Shown: positions 52,818-62,153, counted from the stretch's first letter. The stretch is 64,000 nt of DNA from Streptomyces sp. NRRL S-337 (GCF_000720175.1 NZ_JOIX01000011.1:1-64000), one strand, 5' to 3'. The notes: generated by a model not told the origin, from the letters alone. A program made the numbers and translations.

Positions 52818-53013
52818 GTACAAGGCCGGCCCGCACCAGCACGACCGCTTCTCGTACGCACTCTTCGTCGACAGCAGCCTCAGCGAGACCATGGTTGCCG
52901 GCCTCTTCCGTTACGAACCGGGAACCGGCCCGAGACTGGAGGCGAAGTCCGACACCTTCCGCACTGACCTCCTCGGCAACACCCACCAGCAGCACACCAC
53001 CGGCCAGTACTGA
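52815..53013 (+). pseudogene. C-terminal fragment of an unrecognised protein
   Basis: Without a start codon the frame reads H-Q-H-D-R-F-S-Y-A-L-F-V-D-S-S-L-S-E-T-M, then R-Y-E-P-G-T-G-P-R-L and a TGA at 53013. It has good codon bias and begins right at the end of the regulator gene, so the 5' part was deleted. Family unknown. Confidence 0.4.
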
Positions 53014-53301
53014 AACCGCGGCCCATCCCCTCTTCCCGACCGGTGGCCCTGTTGCTCCGACTCGGCCGTGGTGAGCTCGACGTCGATCGTCCGCTTCGTA
53101 GGTGGGCGGCAAGGCTTCGAGGTACGCGTCGTGATGACCACCCTCCTGAAGCGCGAGGCGACGGTCCGTGTCCGTCAGTCGTGTCTCAGCTTCGACCTGC
53201 GCGTTTAACCGTTATATATCGGCCTGCGGCATGCTCTCGCCTGGATCATGCTCGGCCGTCACCACAGGTAGCGCATCAGGGGACTGCAGAAGGAGGAGCA
53301 G

Positions 53302-53742
53302 ATGTCGACCGCCGCTGAGCCGAAGGTCACCGTCCTCGCCCCCAACACGGGGAGGACCATTCCCAACAGGGACAGCTGGGCGGTCAAGCCGCTCACCAAG
53401 GGAAAGACGGACTATCCCTTCCCGGTGGAGTGGGGAGACGGGACGCTGCACCACAAGATCTCGAAGGAGAAGCTGAACTCCGTCGCCGAGCAGATCGCGC
53501 TGCTCTACAACTCCCAGACACCGGCGCTGCGGAACGCCGTCCGCGCGTTCTGGGCGCTTTGCTGGCAGCTTGCTGGTCCGGCGGTGACGGCGGCGGTGGT
53601 CGATGCGGAGCCGAAGATCAGTCCGTACCGGCTGCTGTGGAACCTGCCGCTCAACGTCTCGCTGGGCCCGCCCAGCCCGGCCACCGACCCCGGGCAAGCC
53701 TTCGACCCGGACACCGAGCCGGTCCTCAACACGCCGGGGTAG
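53302..53742 (+). CDS. Unknown protein, first gene of a two-gene unit
   Basis: 146 residues, start ATG 53302 preceded by AGGAGGAG. Soluble: N-terminal Pro/Thr-rich strand region (V-T-V-L-A-P-N-T-G-R-T-I-P), then helices (K-L-N-S-V-A-E-Q-I-A-L-L-Y, A-V-R-A-F-W-A-L-C-W-Q-L) and a Pro-rich tail. No known domain. It ends 6 bases before the next gene on the same strand, which implies coupling. A run CCGTTATATATCGG near 53210 could be promoter sequence. Confidence 0.65.
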   Translation: MSTAAEPKVTVLAPNTGRTIPNRDSWAVKPLTKGKTDYPFPVEWGDGTLHHKISKEKLNSVAEQIALLYNSQTPALRNAVRAFWALCWQLAGPAVTAAVVDAEPKISPYRLLWNLPLNVSLGPPSPATDPGQAFDPDTEPVLNTPG

Positions 53743-53748
53743 CGGCGG

Positions 53749-54564
53749 ATGGATGCCGTCAGCGCCGCCCTGAAGGAGTTGGAGGACGCCTGGGATGTGG
53801 CCAGCAACCTCAACAACGGGCAGGGCGACTTCACGAGCCCCGCGCTCTGGAACCGGCTCACCGCCCTGCTCACCAATGCGAAAGCGGCGGCCGACGCGGC
53901 GACCCGTGGCGACCGGATCCTCTACCCGCCGAAGCAGGAGCAGTGGCTCTACGACGAAGTGACCAGGCAGCACCTGCGCAAGGGCATGACCGACTACGTG
54001 GGCGCGGTGGCGGGGCAGCGGCTCTTCCAGCAGGCCCGGCTGAACGCCCCCGCACTCGCCGTCCCCGCGCATCCCGCGAATATCGCGGCCACCGGGCAAG
54101 CGAACGCCAACCACCAGAACGCACCGGTGACGCTGACCCTCAACATCACCGACGAGGTCGCGCACCACGTCTGCCTGCGGCACACCTTCACCTACTTCGA
54201 CTTCCACCTCCGCACCCGCGCGATCAACACGATGTGGCCGAACATGGCCACCTTCGCGAACGTCACGGCCCTCGCGGGCCAACTGGCCCCGCACATCGCG
54301 CAGCTGTGCCTGGACCACCAGATCTCCGTCGCCGACGACGACCCGGTGAGGTGGCCCGGCGACGACATCGAGCTCACCAACCAGCCGGCGGGACAGCACT
54401 GCGTCTACTTCGTCGTCTCGATCGAAGACGTGCAGCCCACGGCGGCCGGCGGCCACCACGTCCTCGCCGAGGCCAAGACCTTCGCCCCGAGCGGTGCCAG
54501 CGGCCCCGGCTTCATGCGTCAGGAGCTGGAGACCATCGGCAGGGCCCTCGGCATCCTGCAATAG
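53749..54564 (+). CDS. Unknown protein, second gene of a two-gene unit
   Basis: 271 residues. The N-terminal half is helical (L-K-E-L-E-D-A-W-D-V-A-S-N-L, A-L-W-N-R-L-T-A-L-L). The C-terminal half begins P-V-T-L-T-L-N-I-T-D-E-V-A-H-H-V-C-L-R-H-T, then M-W-P-N-M-A-T-F-A-N-V, and is His-rich with strand-like segments. No signal peptide or membrane helix. I recognise no family. Six bases separate it from the 146-residue gene, so the pair probably acts together. Confidence 0.65.
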   Translation: MDAVSAALKELEDAWDVASNLNNGQGDFTSPALWNRLTALLTNAKAAADAATRGDRILYPPKQEQWLYDEVTRQHLRKGMTDYVGAVAGQRLFQQARLNAPALAVPAHPANIAATGQANANHQNAPVTLTLNITDEVAHHVCLRHTFTYFDFHLRTRAINTMWPNMATFANVTALAGQLAPHIAQLCLDHQISVADDDPVRWPGDDIELTNQPAGQHCVYFVVSIEDVQPTAAGGHHVLAEAKTFAPSGASGPGFMRQELETIGRALGILQ

Positions 54565-54839
54565 CGGCCTGAGGCCGGCCGGCCCTTTCCACGGCTTGGC
54601 CGGTCCCTCGACGAGAGGAACCAGGCACCGAGACCCAAGGCACCGCGCCCAGACCGAGGACGCCGTCGACCGGGGGCATGCCGGCCCAGCACCACGCGGC
54701 CCGTAGCTTGCGCCGCATGCCCAGGACGCGCTGCTCATTGCCAGCGTGCTGTCACTCCCTGCGGCGCCCTGCGGCCGCAGGACGGCAGTTGGGCCCTTGG
54801 CGGCGCCTGATCCGGGGGCGAGGTCTATCAGGCGTCTGG

Positions 54840-55234
54840 ATCAGCAACTTCGGGCCGCGGAGGGGGTCTTGGCGTTGGTGGCTCTGTTCACGGGCGCGTC
54901 ATCCGACGGCACCCTCTTGGGCGTCGACCGCCGCAAGAAGGCTGCCGCGAACCCCCTGGCCCCACTGAAGTCGATCCGAGGCCGCCCGCCCGACGGCGCT
55001 CCGATCTACCTCATCCTGGACAACCTGGCCGCCCACAAAAGCGCCGACATCCGTCGCTGGGCGAAGAAGAACAAGGTCAACCTGTGCTTCACCCCTACCT
55101 ACGCGTCCTGGGCCAACCCGATCGAGGCTCACTTCGGACCGCTGCGGCAGTTAACCGTCGCCAACTTCGGGTCATGTCCACGACCCGATCGCAGCTCGAC
55201 CCACCCGGGGAAACCCATGCGGCCACAGCACTAG
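54840..55234 (+). pseudogene. IS630-family transposase, catalytic fragment
   Basis: The frame reads Y-L-I-L-D-N-L-A-A-H-K-S-A-D-I-R-R-W and F-T-P-T-Y-A-S-W-A-N-P-I-E-A-H-F-G-P-L-R, the second Asp and Glu regions of IS630 transposases. It belongs to a different subgroup from the two IS630 copies at the left. The N-terminus is absent, and the tail becomes unrelated after about 55170. Confidence 0.75.
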
Positions 55235-55951
55235 CTTCGGCTGCGCATCATCGACATCAGCAGCAGCTGGGTCTCGTCGTCGGCGGCAACCACAAGCCCA
55301 CGACCTGCCTCACCAATGGGGGCACCGTCGATCCCAGTGACGACGCAGCCAGCAGCCCGGCACATAGCGATGCCGGCCCCGAGTGGGAATAAGAGCCCAA
55401 ACGCATCCCGGCGGGGCACGGCCTGCTCGTGTCGGGCGCTGGTGCGGGGCGGCTTCTTGCCTCGATGGCCGGGCTGAGGGACACACCGCGCTCGGCATCA
55501 TGGTTTCCGATCGGCGAGTCCGGCCATTGATCCCGCTGCGTACGGTCGTCGAAGCCCAGGGCCTCCGTACGCAGAACACCCTTCCCATCGAGGCGAGGGA
55601 GCAATAGACGTCATCCACACAGGTCAGAGCTCGGGAGCCCCGCCGTGCAGGGAGCCCGATGACATCGACCCCCGAGACCAAGTCTCGGGGGCCGATCGAG
55701 CATCCGCAGGGTCTGTCCCCGTATCGGTAAGGAGGGCGCCCAGGTGGTCAGAGGCCGGGGGGCACCCAAGGCAGCTACCAGGTCCGGTCCTTCAAACCGC
55801 AGTAGTAAGGGCGCGACCGGCTGCGTGTCTGATCGACTGGAGGGGGTCATTACTGCGTGTTAGCGTGAGAATATCCACGCCAAATGGGCGCGCTCATCGG
55901 CTTTCCTCGATTGCTGCAGAGGACTTGATCGCTGCAGAGGAGATGGTGACC
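55235..55951. other. Gene-poor region before the oxidase gene
   Basis: No coherent gene. Minus-strand 55231-55419 has a weakly protein-like frame (G-L-L-F-P-L-G-A-G-I-A-M-C-R, then V-V-A-A-D-D-E-T-Q-L-L-L) of unknown origin. The 3' half should contain the promoter of the oxidase gene; no consensus box was clear. Confidence 0.4.
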
Positions 55952-57349
55952 ATGGCGCGGGCGCCGTTGTTCCATGCGTCCCGGGAAGCACCGCAGGCCA
56001 TTGGCCCCTCCAAGGCCAAGGTGGACTGGGACGGGCTGCGGCAGCGGATGCAGGGACCGTTGCTGCGGCCGGGAGATCCCGGGTTCGAGGACGCCCGGAA
56101 GCTGTTCAACCCGCTCAATGACGACCACATCCCCGCGGCCGTGGCACAGTGCGAGTCGGCCGAGGACGTCCGTCAGGGGGTGTTGGCGGCCGCGAACCGG
56201 GTGCCGCTGGCCGCCAGGAGCGGTGGACACTCCTACGTCGGCTATTCGGCGCCGCGCGGCGGTCTCGTCCTTGACCTGCGGCGTATGGCGACGGTGTCGG
56301 TCCAGGCGGACGGCACCGCGGCGGTGGGCGCCGGTGCGTCGCTGCGGGACGTCTACAGCGGGCTCGGCCGGGCGAACCGCTGCCTGCCTGGGGGGTCCTG
56401 CTTCACGGTCGGCATCTCGGGGGTGGCTCTGGGGGGCGGGATCGGCGTACTGCAGAGGAAGTTCGGGCTCACCTGTGACCATCTGGTGGAGGCAGAGGTC
56501 ATCACCGCTGACGGGCGGACGCTCATGGCCTCCGCCACTCGCACCCCCGACCTGTTCTGGGCGCTGCGCGGAGGCGGCGGAGGCAACTTCGGGGTCGTCA
56601 CGCGGTTCACCTTCACGACCGATCCGGCTCCGCCGCTGACCGTGTTCGTGCTCGGATTCCCGGCGGGAAAGGTACCGGTGACCGAGGTGATGACGGCGTG
56701 GCAACCGTGGATCGCCGGGGCACCTCGGGAGTTGTGGGCCAACCTCAATGTGTCGGGTGGCAGCGATCCAAGCTGTCGGGTGGCCGGCTGCTTCGTCGGG
56801 CCGCGCAGTGCCTGCACTCCACTGCTGGACAGCCTCGTCGCGCGTGCCGATGTCCAGCCCAACCGCCGTACGGTGGAGGCACGGGACTACTTCGACGCCA
56901 TGCGCTTCTTCTCCGGCCGGCCCGACCGGGAGTCGTTCGTCGCCTCGTCGCGGGTACTCACGGCGCCCACCGCTGATCCGGGTGGCGTGGTCGCCCTGCT
57001 CGCCGGCCACAGCGGCATGTCGCTCATCCTCGATGCCCTCGGTGGCGCGGTGGCCGACGTCGACGTCCAGCAGACCGCCTTCCCGCACCGCACCGCTTTC
57101 GCCACGGCCCAGATCTACGCGACGGCCACGGCTGCCTCCGAAGCCGAAGTGACGCGCAGTGTCGGACAGGTGGTGAAGGGGCTGGCGGACCTCGGTTTCA
57201 GCGGCGGCTATGTCAATTACATCGACCCGGACCTGCCTGACTGGGGGAGGTCCTACTACGGCCCGAACCTGGAACGTCTGCGCTCCGTCGCGCACGACTA
57301 CGATCCGGACCGGGTCTTCGACTTCGCGCAGAGCCTGTCCCGGGCGTAA
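55952..57349 (+). CDS. FAD-linked oxidoreductase, berberine-bridge-enzyme type
   Basis: 465 residues from the ATG at 55952, with GAGGAG nine bases upstream (an ATG at 55943 is too close to it). FAD-binding PCMH domain: A-R-S-G-G-H-S-Y with the His that forms an 8-alpha-histidyl link, and P-G-G-S-C-F-T-V-G-I-S-G with the Cys that forms the second (6-S-cysteinyl) link. The C-terminal BBE segment has Y-V-N-Y-I-D-P-D-L. Bicovalent oxidases of this type oxidise sugars or antibiotic intermediates with O2. No obvious signal peptide. Isolated between transposon debris and a VOC gene. Confidence 0.9.
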   Translation: MARAPLFHASREAPQAIGPSKAKVDWDGLRQRMQGPLLRPGDPGFEDARKLFNPLNDDHIPAAVAQCESAEDVRQGVLAAANRVPLAARSGGHSYVGYSAPRGGLVLDLRRMATVSVQADGTAAVGAGASLRDVYSGLGRANRCLPGGSCFTVGISGVALGGGIGVLQRKFGLTCDHLVEAEVITADGRTLMASATRTPDLFWALRGGGGGNFGVVTRFTFTTDPAPPLTVFVLGFPAGKVPVTEVMTAWQPWIAGAPRELWANLNVSGGSDPSCRVAGCFVGPRSACTPLLDSLVARADVQPNRRTVEARDYFDAMRFFSGRPDRESFVASSRVLTAPTADPGGVVALLAGHSGMSLILDALGGAVADVDVQQTAFPHRTAFATAQIYATATAASEAEVTRSVGQVVKGLADLGFSGGYVNYIDPDLPDWGRSYYGPNLERLRSVAHDYDPDRVFDFAQSLSRA

Positions 57350-57637
57350 GCGAACCATCCCGAGCGAACACCCCCAGGCGAACGGTCTCTTCCTGTGCCT
57401 TCGCCCACCGTCTGCATCGTCTCGTGCTCGCACCCAGTGACTACACGGTCGGATGGTTGGTCAGGCCCGAATCCTGGGGAGCACCGGTGGGCTCCGCCAT
57501 CAAGGTCCCGTCGTTCTCGCGGATTGTCCGGTTTGATCACTTGGTATCCACGGTGGCCCAGGGGCCGACGGGATGCGGGTGAATCTCCCGGGGGAAATGA
57601 GCGGCAGAGTCCCAAGTCCCCTTGGTACGGTGCACCG

Positions 57638-58072
57638 ATGTCAGCGATCAAGAAGTTCCAAGTCACCTTTGACTGCGCAGAACCGGAGCGTCTCGCTCGT
57701 TTCTGGTGCGAGGTGTTGGGTTACGTTGTACCGCCGCCACCAGAGGGGTTTGCCACTTGGGATGATTTCAAGCGTTCGCAGCCACCTGAGCAGCGGGATT
57801 CATGGTTCGCCTGCATGGATCCCTCAGGCGTGGGCCCGCGACTGTTCTTCCAGCGCGTCCCCGAAGGGAAGGCCGTCAAGAACCGGGTGCACCTTGATGT
57901 GCGGGTCGGCACTGGACTCGTAGGTGAAGAACGCCTCGCCGCACTTGAAGCCGAATGCACACGACTGGTCCGGCTCGGCGCGGTGCACGTACGAACGCTG
58001 TATGCCGATGAGGAAAACGAGTCGTGCATCCCGATGCTGGACATCGAGGGCAACGAGTTCTGTATCGACTGA
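57638..58072 (+). CDS. VOC-family (glyoxalase-like) protein
   Basis: 144 residues, start ATG 57638. Two beta-alpha-beta-beta-beta modules: F-Q-V-T-F-D-C-A-E-P-E-R-L-A-R-F-W-C-E-V-L-G-Y, and V-H-L-D-V-R-V-G with the C-terminal I-P-M-L-D-I-E-G-N-E-F-C. This is the form of streptomycete glyoxalase-like domain proteins that act as resistance or isomerase-type proteins. His and Glu candidate metal ligands are present (V-H-L-D and G-N-E-F). Substrate unknown. Stands alone. Confidence 0.85.
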   Translation: MSAIKKFQVTFDCAEPERLARFWCEVLGYVVPPPPEGFATWDDFKRSQPPEQRDSWFACMDPSGVGPRLFFQRVPEGKAVKNRVHLDVRVGTGLVGEERLAALEAECTRLVRLGAVHVRTLYADEENESCIPMLDIEGNEFCID

Positions 58073-58088
58073 GCGTACGGGGCGGGAG

Positions 58089-58140
58089 TCATCCCGTAGG
58101 GGCGAGGTTGTGCAGCCGGGCGTTGCCGAGCATGGCCATC
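58089..58140 (-). pseudogene. IS5-family transposase C-terminal relic
   Basis: The minus strand reads A-M-L-G-N-A-R-L-H-N-L-A-P-T-G and then a stop, closely matching the C-terminus at bases 1-42. The upstream part of the gene is absent. Confidence 0.6.
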
Positions 58141-58329
58141 ATTGCGGTGGCCCGACGGGGCGTCGCGGGCGGGCTCCCACACGGCAGGCACCCGTCCCCC
58201 AACCCTGATAAACGCACCCGCGGGATCCGGGTCGAGGGTCGGCCGGAACTGATGGCCGGCGCCCCCCGCACTCGTCACTACCTCGCCACGAGCCACAAGC
58301 CACGAGCCACTGAGAACTACGGTGTGGGG

Positions 58330-58555
58330 ATGGCGATTGTTGAGATTGTGGCACGTGTGCGAGTCAGTAGCGGGCGTCCTGTTGAGCGGTTGGCATGTCA
58401 TCCGCGGCTTCCCCTGGTCGCTGGACTGGACTCGGAACGTCCGGCAGTCCACGTCTGGGACTGCGAGGCAGGGCAGCTGCGCGAACTCGTTTCTGTCCGC
58501 GCCGAGTCGAGTGTTTACAGTGATGCCGTCGGTTGGGACCGCCCGCGAGCGAGGG
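58330..58555 (+). pseudogene. WD40-repeat protein, N-terminal fragment
   Basis: Starts M-A-I-V-E-I-V-A-R-V-R-V and continues R-P-V-E-R-L-A-C-H-P-R-L-P-L-V-A-G-L-D, then P-A-V-H-V-W-D-C-E-A-G-Q-L. This is the first blade of a streptomycete WD40 protein with the characteristic H-V-W-D. It ends at about 58555, where the N-terminus of a different protein begins on the opposite strand. Confidence 0.65.
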
Positions 58556-58650
58556 ACATCGCTGACCGTGAGGAAGTGCGTGAGCACCAGGCCCTCGGCC
58601 GGTGCAGGAAGGTCGTCGGCTGTGGCGCCGGCAGACGTGACATCGGACAT
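58556..58650 (-). pseudogene. VOC-family protein, N-terminal fragment
   Basis: From an ATG at 58650 the minus strand reads S-D-V-T-S-A-G-A-T, D-L-P-A-P-A-E-G-L-V-L-T-H-F-L-T-V-S-D-V-P-R-S-R. This is the first strand and helix of a glyoxalase-like protein. It stops at the junction with the WD40 fragment, so two 5' gene ends meet head to head. Confidence 0.6.
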
Positions 58651-58809
58651 ATGTCGAGCGTATGGCGCGCATGGCCGTGCGGCATTCTCAGCCGGTGCGC
58701 CTCTTCACCTGGGAAGTGCCTGCGGCCGGTGCGGGAACAAGGGCCTCGACAATCCTCATTCTCGCTGTCAGAGGCATTTTCTGCTGACATGGTCACGTAC
58801 GGGACACCG

Positions 58810-58925
58810 AGCCGCGTGAAAGGCGACGGCGCCAGAGGGCCACGGCTCTACGACGGGGCCGCCATCCGGCAGCGCTGGACGCTTCCCCGCCGCAGTATCG
58901 CCAAACCCGATGAGGTCGCCTGCTT
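58810..58925 (+). pseudogene. IS701-family transposase fragment
   Basis: The plus strand reads V-K-G-D-G-A-R-G-P-R-L-Y-D-G-A-A-I and R-R-S-I-A-K-P-D-E-V-A-C-F. This resembles the K-G-x-R-x-Y-D-W-A ... R-R-S-I-x-x-P-x-E-x-A-Y region of IS701 transposases. About 35 codons remain, with no other part of the element nearby. Confidence 0.5.
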
Positions 58926-59143
58926 TCCCCCCTCCTCCACCGCCGCATCGGCTGCTCCCTGCACATCACCCTTGCCATGTCTGCCCTCGCTGGAAGTTGC
59001 GCACCGACGTCCTCCCGCATGGACAGAGCATGCGGTGAACCGGTCACGATGAACAGCCCCTCCCCCACCCCGACAGGCCTTTGTCGCACCGCACTTGAGT
59101 CGCGGTTGAGCCGCCTCGATCGACCCCGTGCCACACTCGGCCC

Positions 59144-60160
59144 ATGCTCCACAGGCGTGCTGATCAATTTCTGAGCGAACGGACAAAGCAAATCCGCCGG
59201 GGCCTCACGGGAACCCCGCTGATTCCTCTGGCGGACGAGCAGTGCGACATCGTCGCCAAGCTGGAATTCTGCAATCCCGCCGGAAGTACCAAAGACCGTT
59301 CGGCACTGTGGATTCTGGAACAGGCAATCGGTCGCGGCGAGATAGCGCACGACACCACGGTGGTCGAGTCGTCGTCCGGCAATTTCGCGCTGGCCCTGGC
59401 TTTCTACTGCCGAATGCTCGGCATCTCGTTCGTCCCGGTCATCGATCCGAACTGCAACGAGGCCACCGAGGCCCAACTCCGGCAGCTGTGCGGACGGGTG
59501 GAGAAGGTTTCCCTCCGTGATGCGGCAGGCAGCTACCTGAAGACCCGGCTGTCCCGGGTGCAGGAACTGCTGGTCGAACTCGACTCGGCCTATTGGCCCA
59601 ACCAGTACGCCAATCCGGATGCCCGCGACGCGCATTACCGCTTCACCGCGGGCGAGTTGATCGAGCAGGCCGGCCCGCTCGACTACCTCTTCGTCGGCGT
59701 GGGCACCGGCGGCACGATCGCCGGGCTCTCCCACCGGATCAAGGAAACGTACCCGGGCTGCGTGGTCGTCGCGGTCGACACCGAAGGCTCGGTGATCTTC
59801 GGAGGCCCGCCGAAGAAGCGGTGCATCCCCGGCATCGGCTCCAGCATCGTGCCGCCGCTGTGCGGTCAGGCGCTGATCGACCAGGTCGAGATCGTCTCCG
59901 AAGTGCGCGCCGTCGAGGCCTGCGGCGCCCTGGTTGCCAAGTACGGCTTGTACGCGGGAGGTTCGACCGGCAGCACCTATGCCGCCGTCCAGGACTACTT
60001 CGCTCGTCACCGTCCCGGCGCACACCGTCCCCGGGTCGCCTTCATCGCCGCCGACCGCGGCCATGCCTACGCCCGGACCGTCTACGACCCCGCGTGGGTC
60101 CAGCAGCTGCGCGCGGAAGCGGTACAGCCCGCCGGCGTCGAAGTCCTGGCCGTCAACTGA
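59144..60160 (+). CDS. sbnA: SbnA-type 2,3-diaminopropionate biosynthesis enzyme
   Basis: 338 residues. PLP-dependent cysteine-synthase fold: PLP-Lys in N-P-A-G-S-T-K50-D-R, phosphate-binding G-T-G-G-T-I-A-G, and S-S-S-G-N-F near residue 80. In the staphyloferrin B pathway SbnA joins O-phosphoserine with glutamate to N-(1-amino-1-carboxy-2-ethyl)-glutamate; SbnB then releases 2,3-diaminopropionate. The partner gene follows 14 bases downstream with its own AGGAG. It is the first recognisable gene of the NRPS cluster. Confidence 0.92.
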   Translation: MLHRRADQFLSERTKQIRRGLTGTPLIPLADEQCDIVAKLEFCNPAGSTKDRSALWILEQAIGRGEIAHDTTVVESSSGNFALALAFYCRMLGISFVPVIDPNCNEATEAQLRQLCGRVEKVSLRDAAGSYLKTRLSRVQELLVELDSAYWPNQYANPDARDAHYRFTAGELIEQAGPLDYLFVGVGTGGTIAGLSHRIKETYPGCVVVAVDTEGSVIFGGPPKKRCIPGIGSSIVPPLCGQALIDQVEIVSEVRAVEACGALVAKYGLYAGGSTGSTYAAVQDYFARHRPGAHRPRVAFIAADRGHAYARTVYDPAWVQQLRAEAVQPAGVEVLAVN

Positions 60161-60174
60161 AGGAGAACCACCCC

Positions 60175-61200
60175 GTGTCCACCCTGGCCCCACCGCCCAT
60201 GACCGTGATCGGCGCGGGCGACGTCGCCGCCGAGACGGACCGTCACCGTCCGGAGCTCATCGAGGTCGTCCGTGCCGCCTACCTCGCGCATGACGCCGGA
60301 CAGAGCTCGAACCCGCACAGCTCGTTCCTGCACTTCCCGCACCAGAACCGGTCGCGCATCATCTCCCTGCCCGCCTACCTGGGCGGCGAGTTCGAGGTCG
60401 CCGGCAACAAGTGGATCGCCAGCTTTCCGGACAACACCCGGCACGGAATCCCCCGCGCCTCGGCCACGCTGATCCTCAACGACTGCGTCACCGGCTATCC
60501 GTTCGCCTGCATGGAGTCCTCGATCGTCTCGGCGACGCGGACCGCGGCCTCCGCGGTGCTCGGCGCGCAGACGCTGCTCGGCGCGCGACGTGCCCGCCGG
60601 GTCGGCATCGTGGGCACGGGTCTGATCGCGCAGCACGTTTGGCGGTTCCTGCGTGATCTCGACTGGGAGATCGACGGCTTCCGGCTCTTCGACCTCGACC
60701 CGGCGACAGCGGGCCGCTTCGGCGCCGTCATGGCCGCGCACACCGAGGCCGAGATCGTGGTCGCTGACACGGTGGAGGACGCGTTCACCGACTGCGACCT
60801 GGTGGTGCTGACCACCGTGGCCGGCGAACCGCACCTGCACGATCCCCGGCTGCTGGACCACAACCCGGTGGTTCTGCACCTGTCCCTGCGCGACCTCGCC
60901 CCCGAGATGATCCTCGCCGCCCAGAACGTCACCGACGACGTCGACCACGCCGTACGCGAGCACACCTCGCTGCACCTGACCGAACAGCGCACCGGCGACC
61001 GGGACTTCATCGACGGCACCCTCGGCGACCTGCTGCGCGGGCGGCTGCGCCGGGACCCCGGACGCCCGGCGGTCTTCTCGCCGTTCGGGCTCGGCGTACT
61101 CGACCTCGCCGTCGGCAAATGGGTGCACGACCGGGTCGTCGCCGCGGGCCGGGGCCGCCGCGAGAGCGACTTCTTCACCGGGGTGGGGTCCGACGCATGA
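60175..61200 (+). CDS. sbnB: SbnB-type dehydrogenase for 2,3-diaminopropionate (ornithine cyclodeaminase family)
   Basis: 341 residues from a GTG preceded by AGGAG. Ornithine-cyclodeaminase/mu-crystallin fold with the Rossmann G-I-V-G-T-G-L-I-A-Q near residue 145 and K-W-I-A-S-F-P-D-N in the N-terminal domain. With SbnA it makes L-2,3-diaminopropionate and 2-oxoglutarate, oxidising the SbnA product with NAD. The next gene (MbtH) starts within its stop codon (ATGA), tying amino-acid supply to the peptide synthetase. Confidence 0.92.
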   Translation: MSTLAPPPMTVIGAGDVAAETDRHRPELIEVVRAAYLAHDAGQSSNPHSSFLHFPHQNRSRIISLPAYLGGEFEVAGNKWIASFPDNTRHGIPRASATLILNDCVTGYPFACMESSIVSATRTAASAVLGAQTLLGARRARRVGIVGTGLIAQHVWRFLRDLDWEIDGFRLFDLDPATAGRFGAVMAAHTEAEIVVADTVEDAFTDCDLVVLTTVAGEPHLHDPRLLDHNPVVLHLSLRDLAPEMILAAQNVTDDVDHAVREHTSLHLTEQRTGDRDFIDGTLGDLLRGRLRRDPGRPAVFSPFGLGVLDLAVGKWVHDRVVAAGRGRRESDFFTGVGSDA

Positions 61201-61406
61201 GCGCCTCATCCACCCCGCGCCCCGCCGAGGACCGGTACGTCGTCGTGGTGAACCACGAGGAGCAGTACTCGGTGTGGTTCGCCGATCGTGCCCTGCCCGC
61301 CGGCTGGACCGCCACCGGCGCGCAGGGCACCCGCCAGGAGTGCCTGGACCACATCGAGCAGGTGTGGACCGACCTGACCCCACGCTCCGTGCGAGCGTCA
61401 CGATGA
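61197..61406 (+). CDS. MbtH-like NRPS accessory protein
   Basis: 69 residues. The MbtH signature is present: N-H-E-E-Q-Y-S-V-W, L-P-A-G-W, and C-L-D-H-I-E-Q-V-W-T-D-L-T-P. The usual Pro after S-V/L-W is Phe here. MbtH proteins bind adenylation domains and are needed for their activity. It overlaps both neighbours by ATGA, between sbnB and the type II thioesterase, and probably serves the NRPS starting at 62154. Confidence 0.95.
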   Translation: MSASSTPRPAEDRYVVVVNHEEQYSVWFADRALPAGWTATGAQGTRQECLDHIEQVWTDLTPRSVRASR

Positions 61407-62140
61407 CCGCCGCTGACCTCGCAGCGGCCTGGCTGCGCGGGCTCGGCAGCCGTGCACGCACCGCGCAGTGCCGCCTGTTCGTCTTCCCGCACGCCGGAGC
61501 CGGCGCCTCCGCCTACCGGCTGGCAGCGTACGTGCCGGACACCGTCGAAGTCTGTACGGTCCAGTTGCCCGGCCGGGAGACCCGGTTCTCCGAACCGGCC
61601 CTGACGTCCCTGGACGAGGCCGTGGCCGCGCTCGCGCCGCTCGTCGCGGACCACACGGACCTGCCGTACGCCTTCTTCGGGCACAGCATGGGCTCCCTGA
61701 TCGCCTTCGAGACGGCCCGGCGGCTACGTGCACTCGGCACGCGCCTGCCTGACCGCCTGTTCCTGTCGGGCATGCGCGCCCCCGGTCTGCCGGACCGCGA
61801 TCCGCGGCACACGCTGCCGGACGACAAGCTGCTCGCCACAGCCGAATTCGACGGCGTGGACCCCGAGTTGCAGGAACTGCTGCTGCCGCTGCTGCGTGCG
61901 GACCTGACGCTGTGCGAGACGTACACGCACCGGGCCGAGGCACCCCTGCCCTGTCCCCTGACCGTTCTGGCCGGCTCGGACGACGACAGCGTCGACGGGA
62001 CGGAGCTCGCCGACTGGCGCAAGCACACCTCGGCCGACTTCGCACTGCACCTGTTCCCGGGCGCCCCCCACCTGTATGTCCGCGGCTCGGAACGACAGCT
62101 GGCGGAGACGATCACGCGCACCTTCCCCGCACGGGGCTGA
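61403..62140 (+). CDS. Type II thioesterase
   Basis: 245 residues. Alpha/beta hydrolase of the NRPS/PKS editing type: F-P-H-A-G-A-G, V-Q-L-P-G-R-E-T-R, nucleophile in F-F-G-H-S-M-G-S, and a C-terminal His in G-A-P-H-L-Y. It removes wrongly loaded or stalled groups from carrier domains. It overlaps the MbtH gene (ATGA) and ends 13 bases before the NRPS start. Confidence 0.94.
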   Translation: MTAADLAAAWLRGLGSRARTAQCRLFVFPHAGAGASAYRLAAYVPDTVEVCTVQLPGRETRFSEPALTSLDEAVAALAPLVADHTDLPYAFFGHSMGSLIAFETARRLRALGTRLPDRLFLSGMRAPGLPDRDPRHTLPDDKLLATAEFDGVDPELQELLLPLLRADLTLCETYTHRAEAPLPCPLTVLAGSDDDSVDGTELADWRKHTSADFALHLFPGAPHLYVRGSERQLAETITRTFPARG

Positions 62141-62153
62141 GAAAGGATCGTTC

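Noticed and set aside
53205..53225. A+T-rich run (CCGTTATATATCGG) as a possible origin or attachment site
   Set aside because: A single short A+T run without repeats or an integrase; promoter sequence is the simpler reading.
55850..57433. 527-codon antisense frame over the flavin oxidase gene
   Set aside because: The plus-strand oxidase has both covalent FAD sites and the expected length; the antisense frame has no motif.
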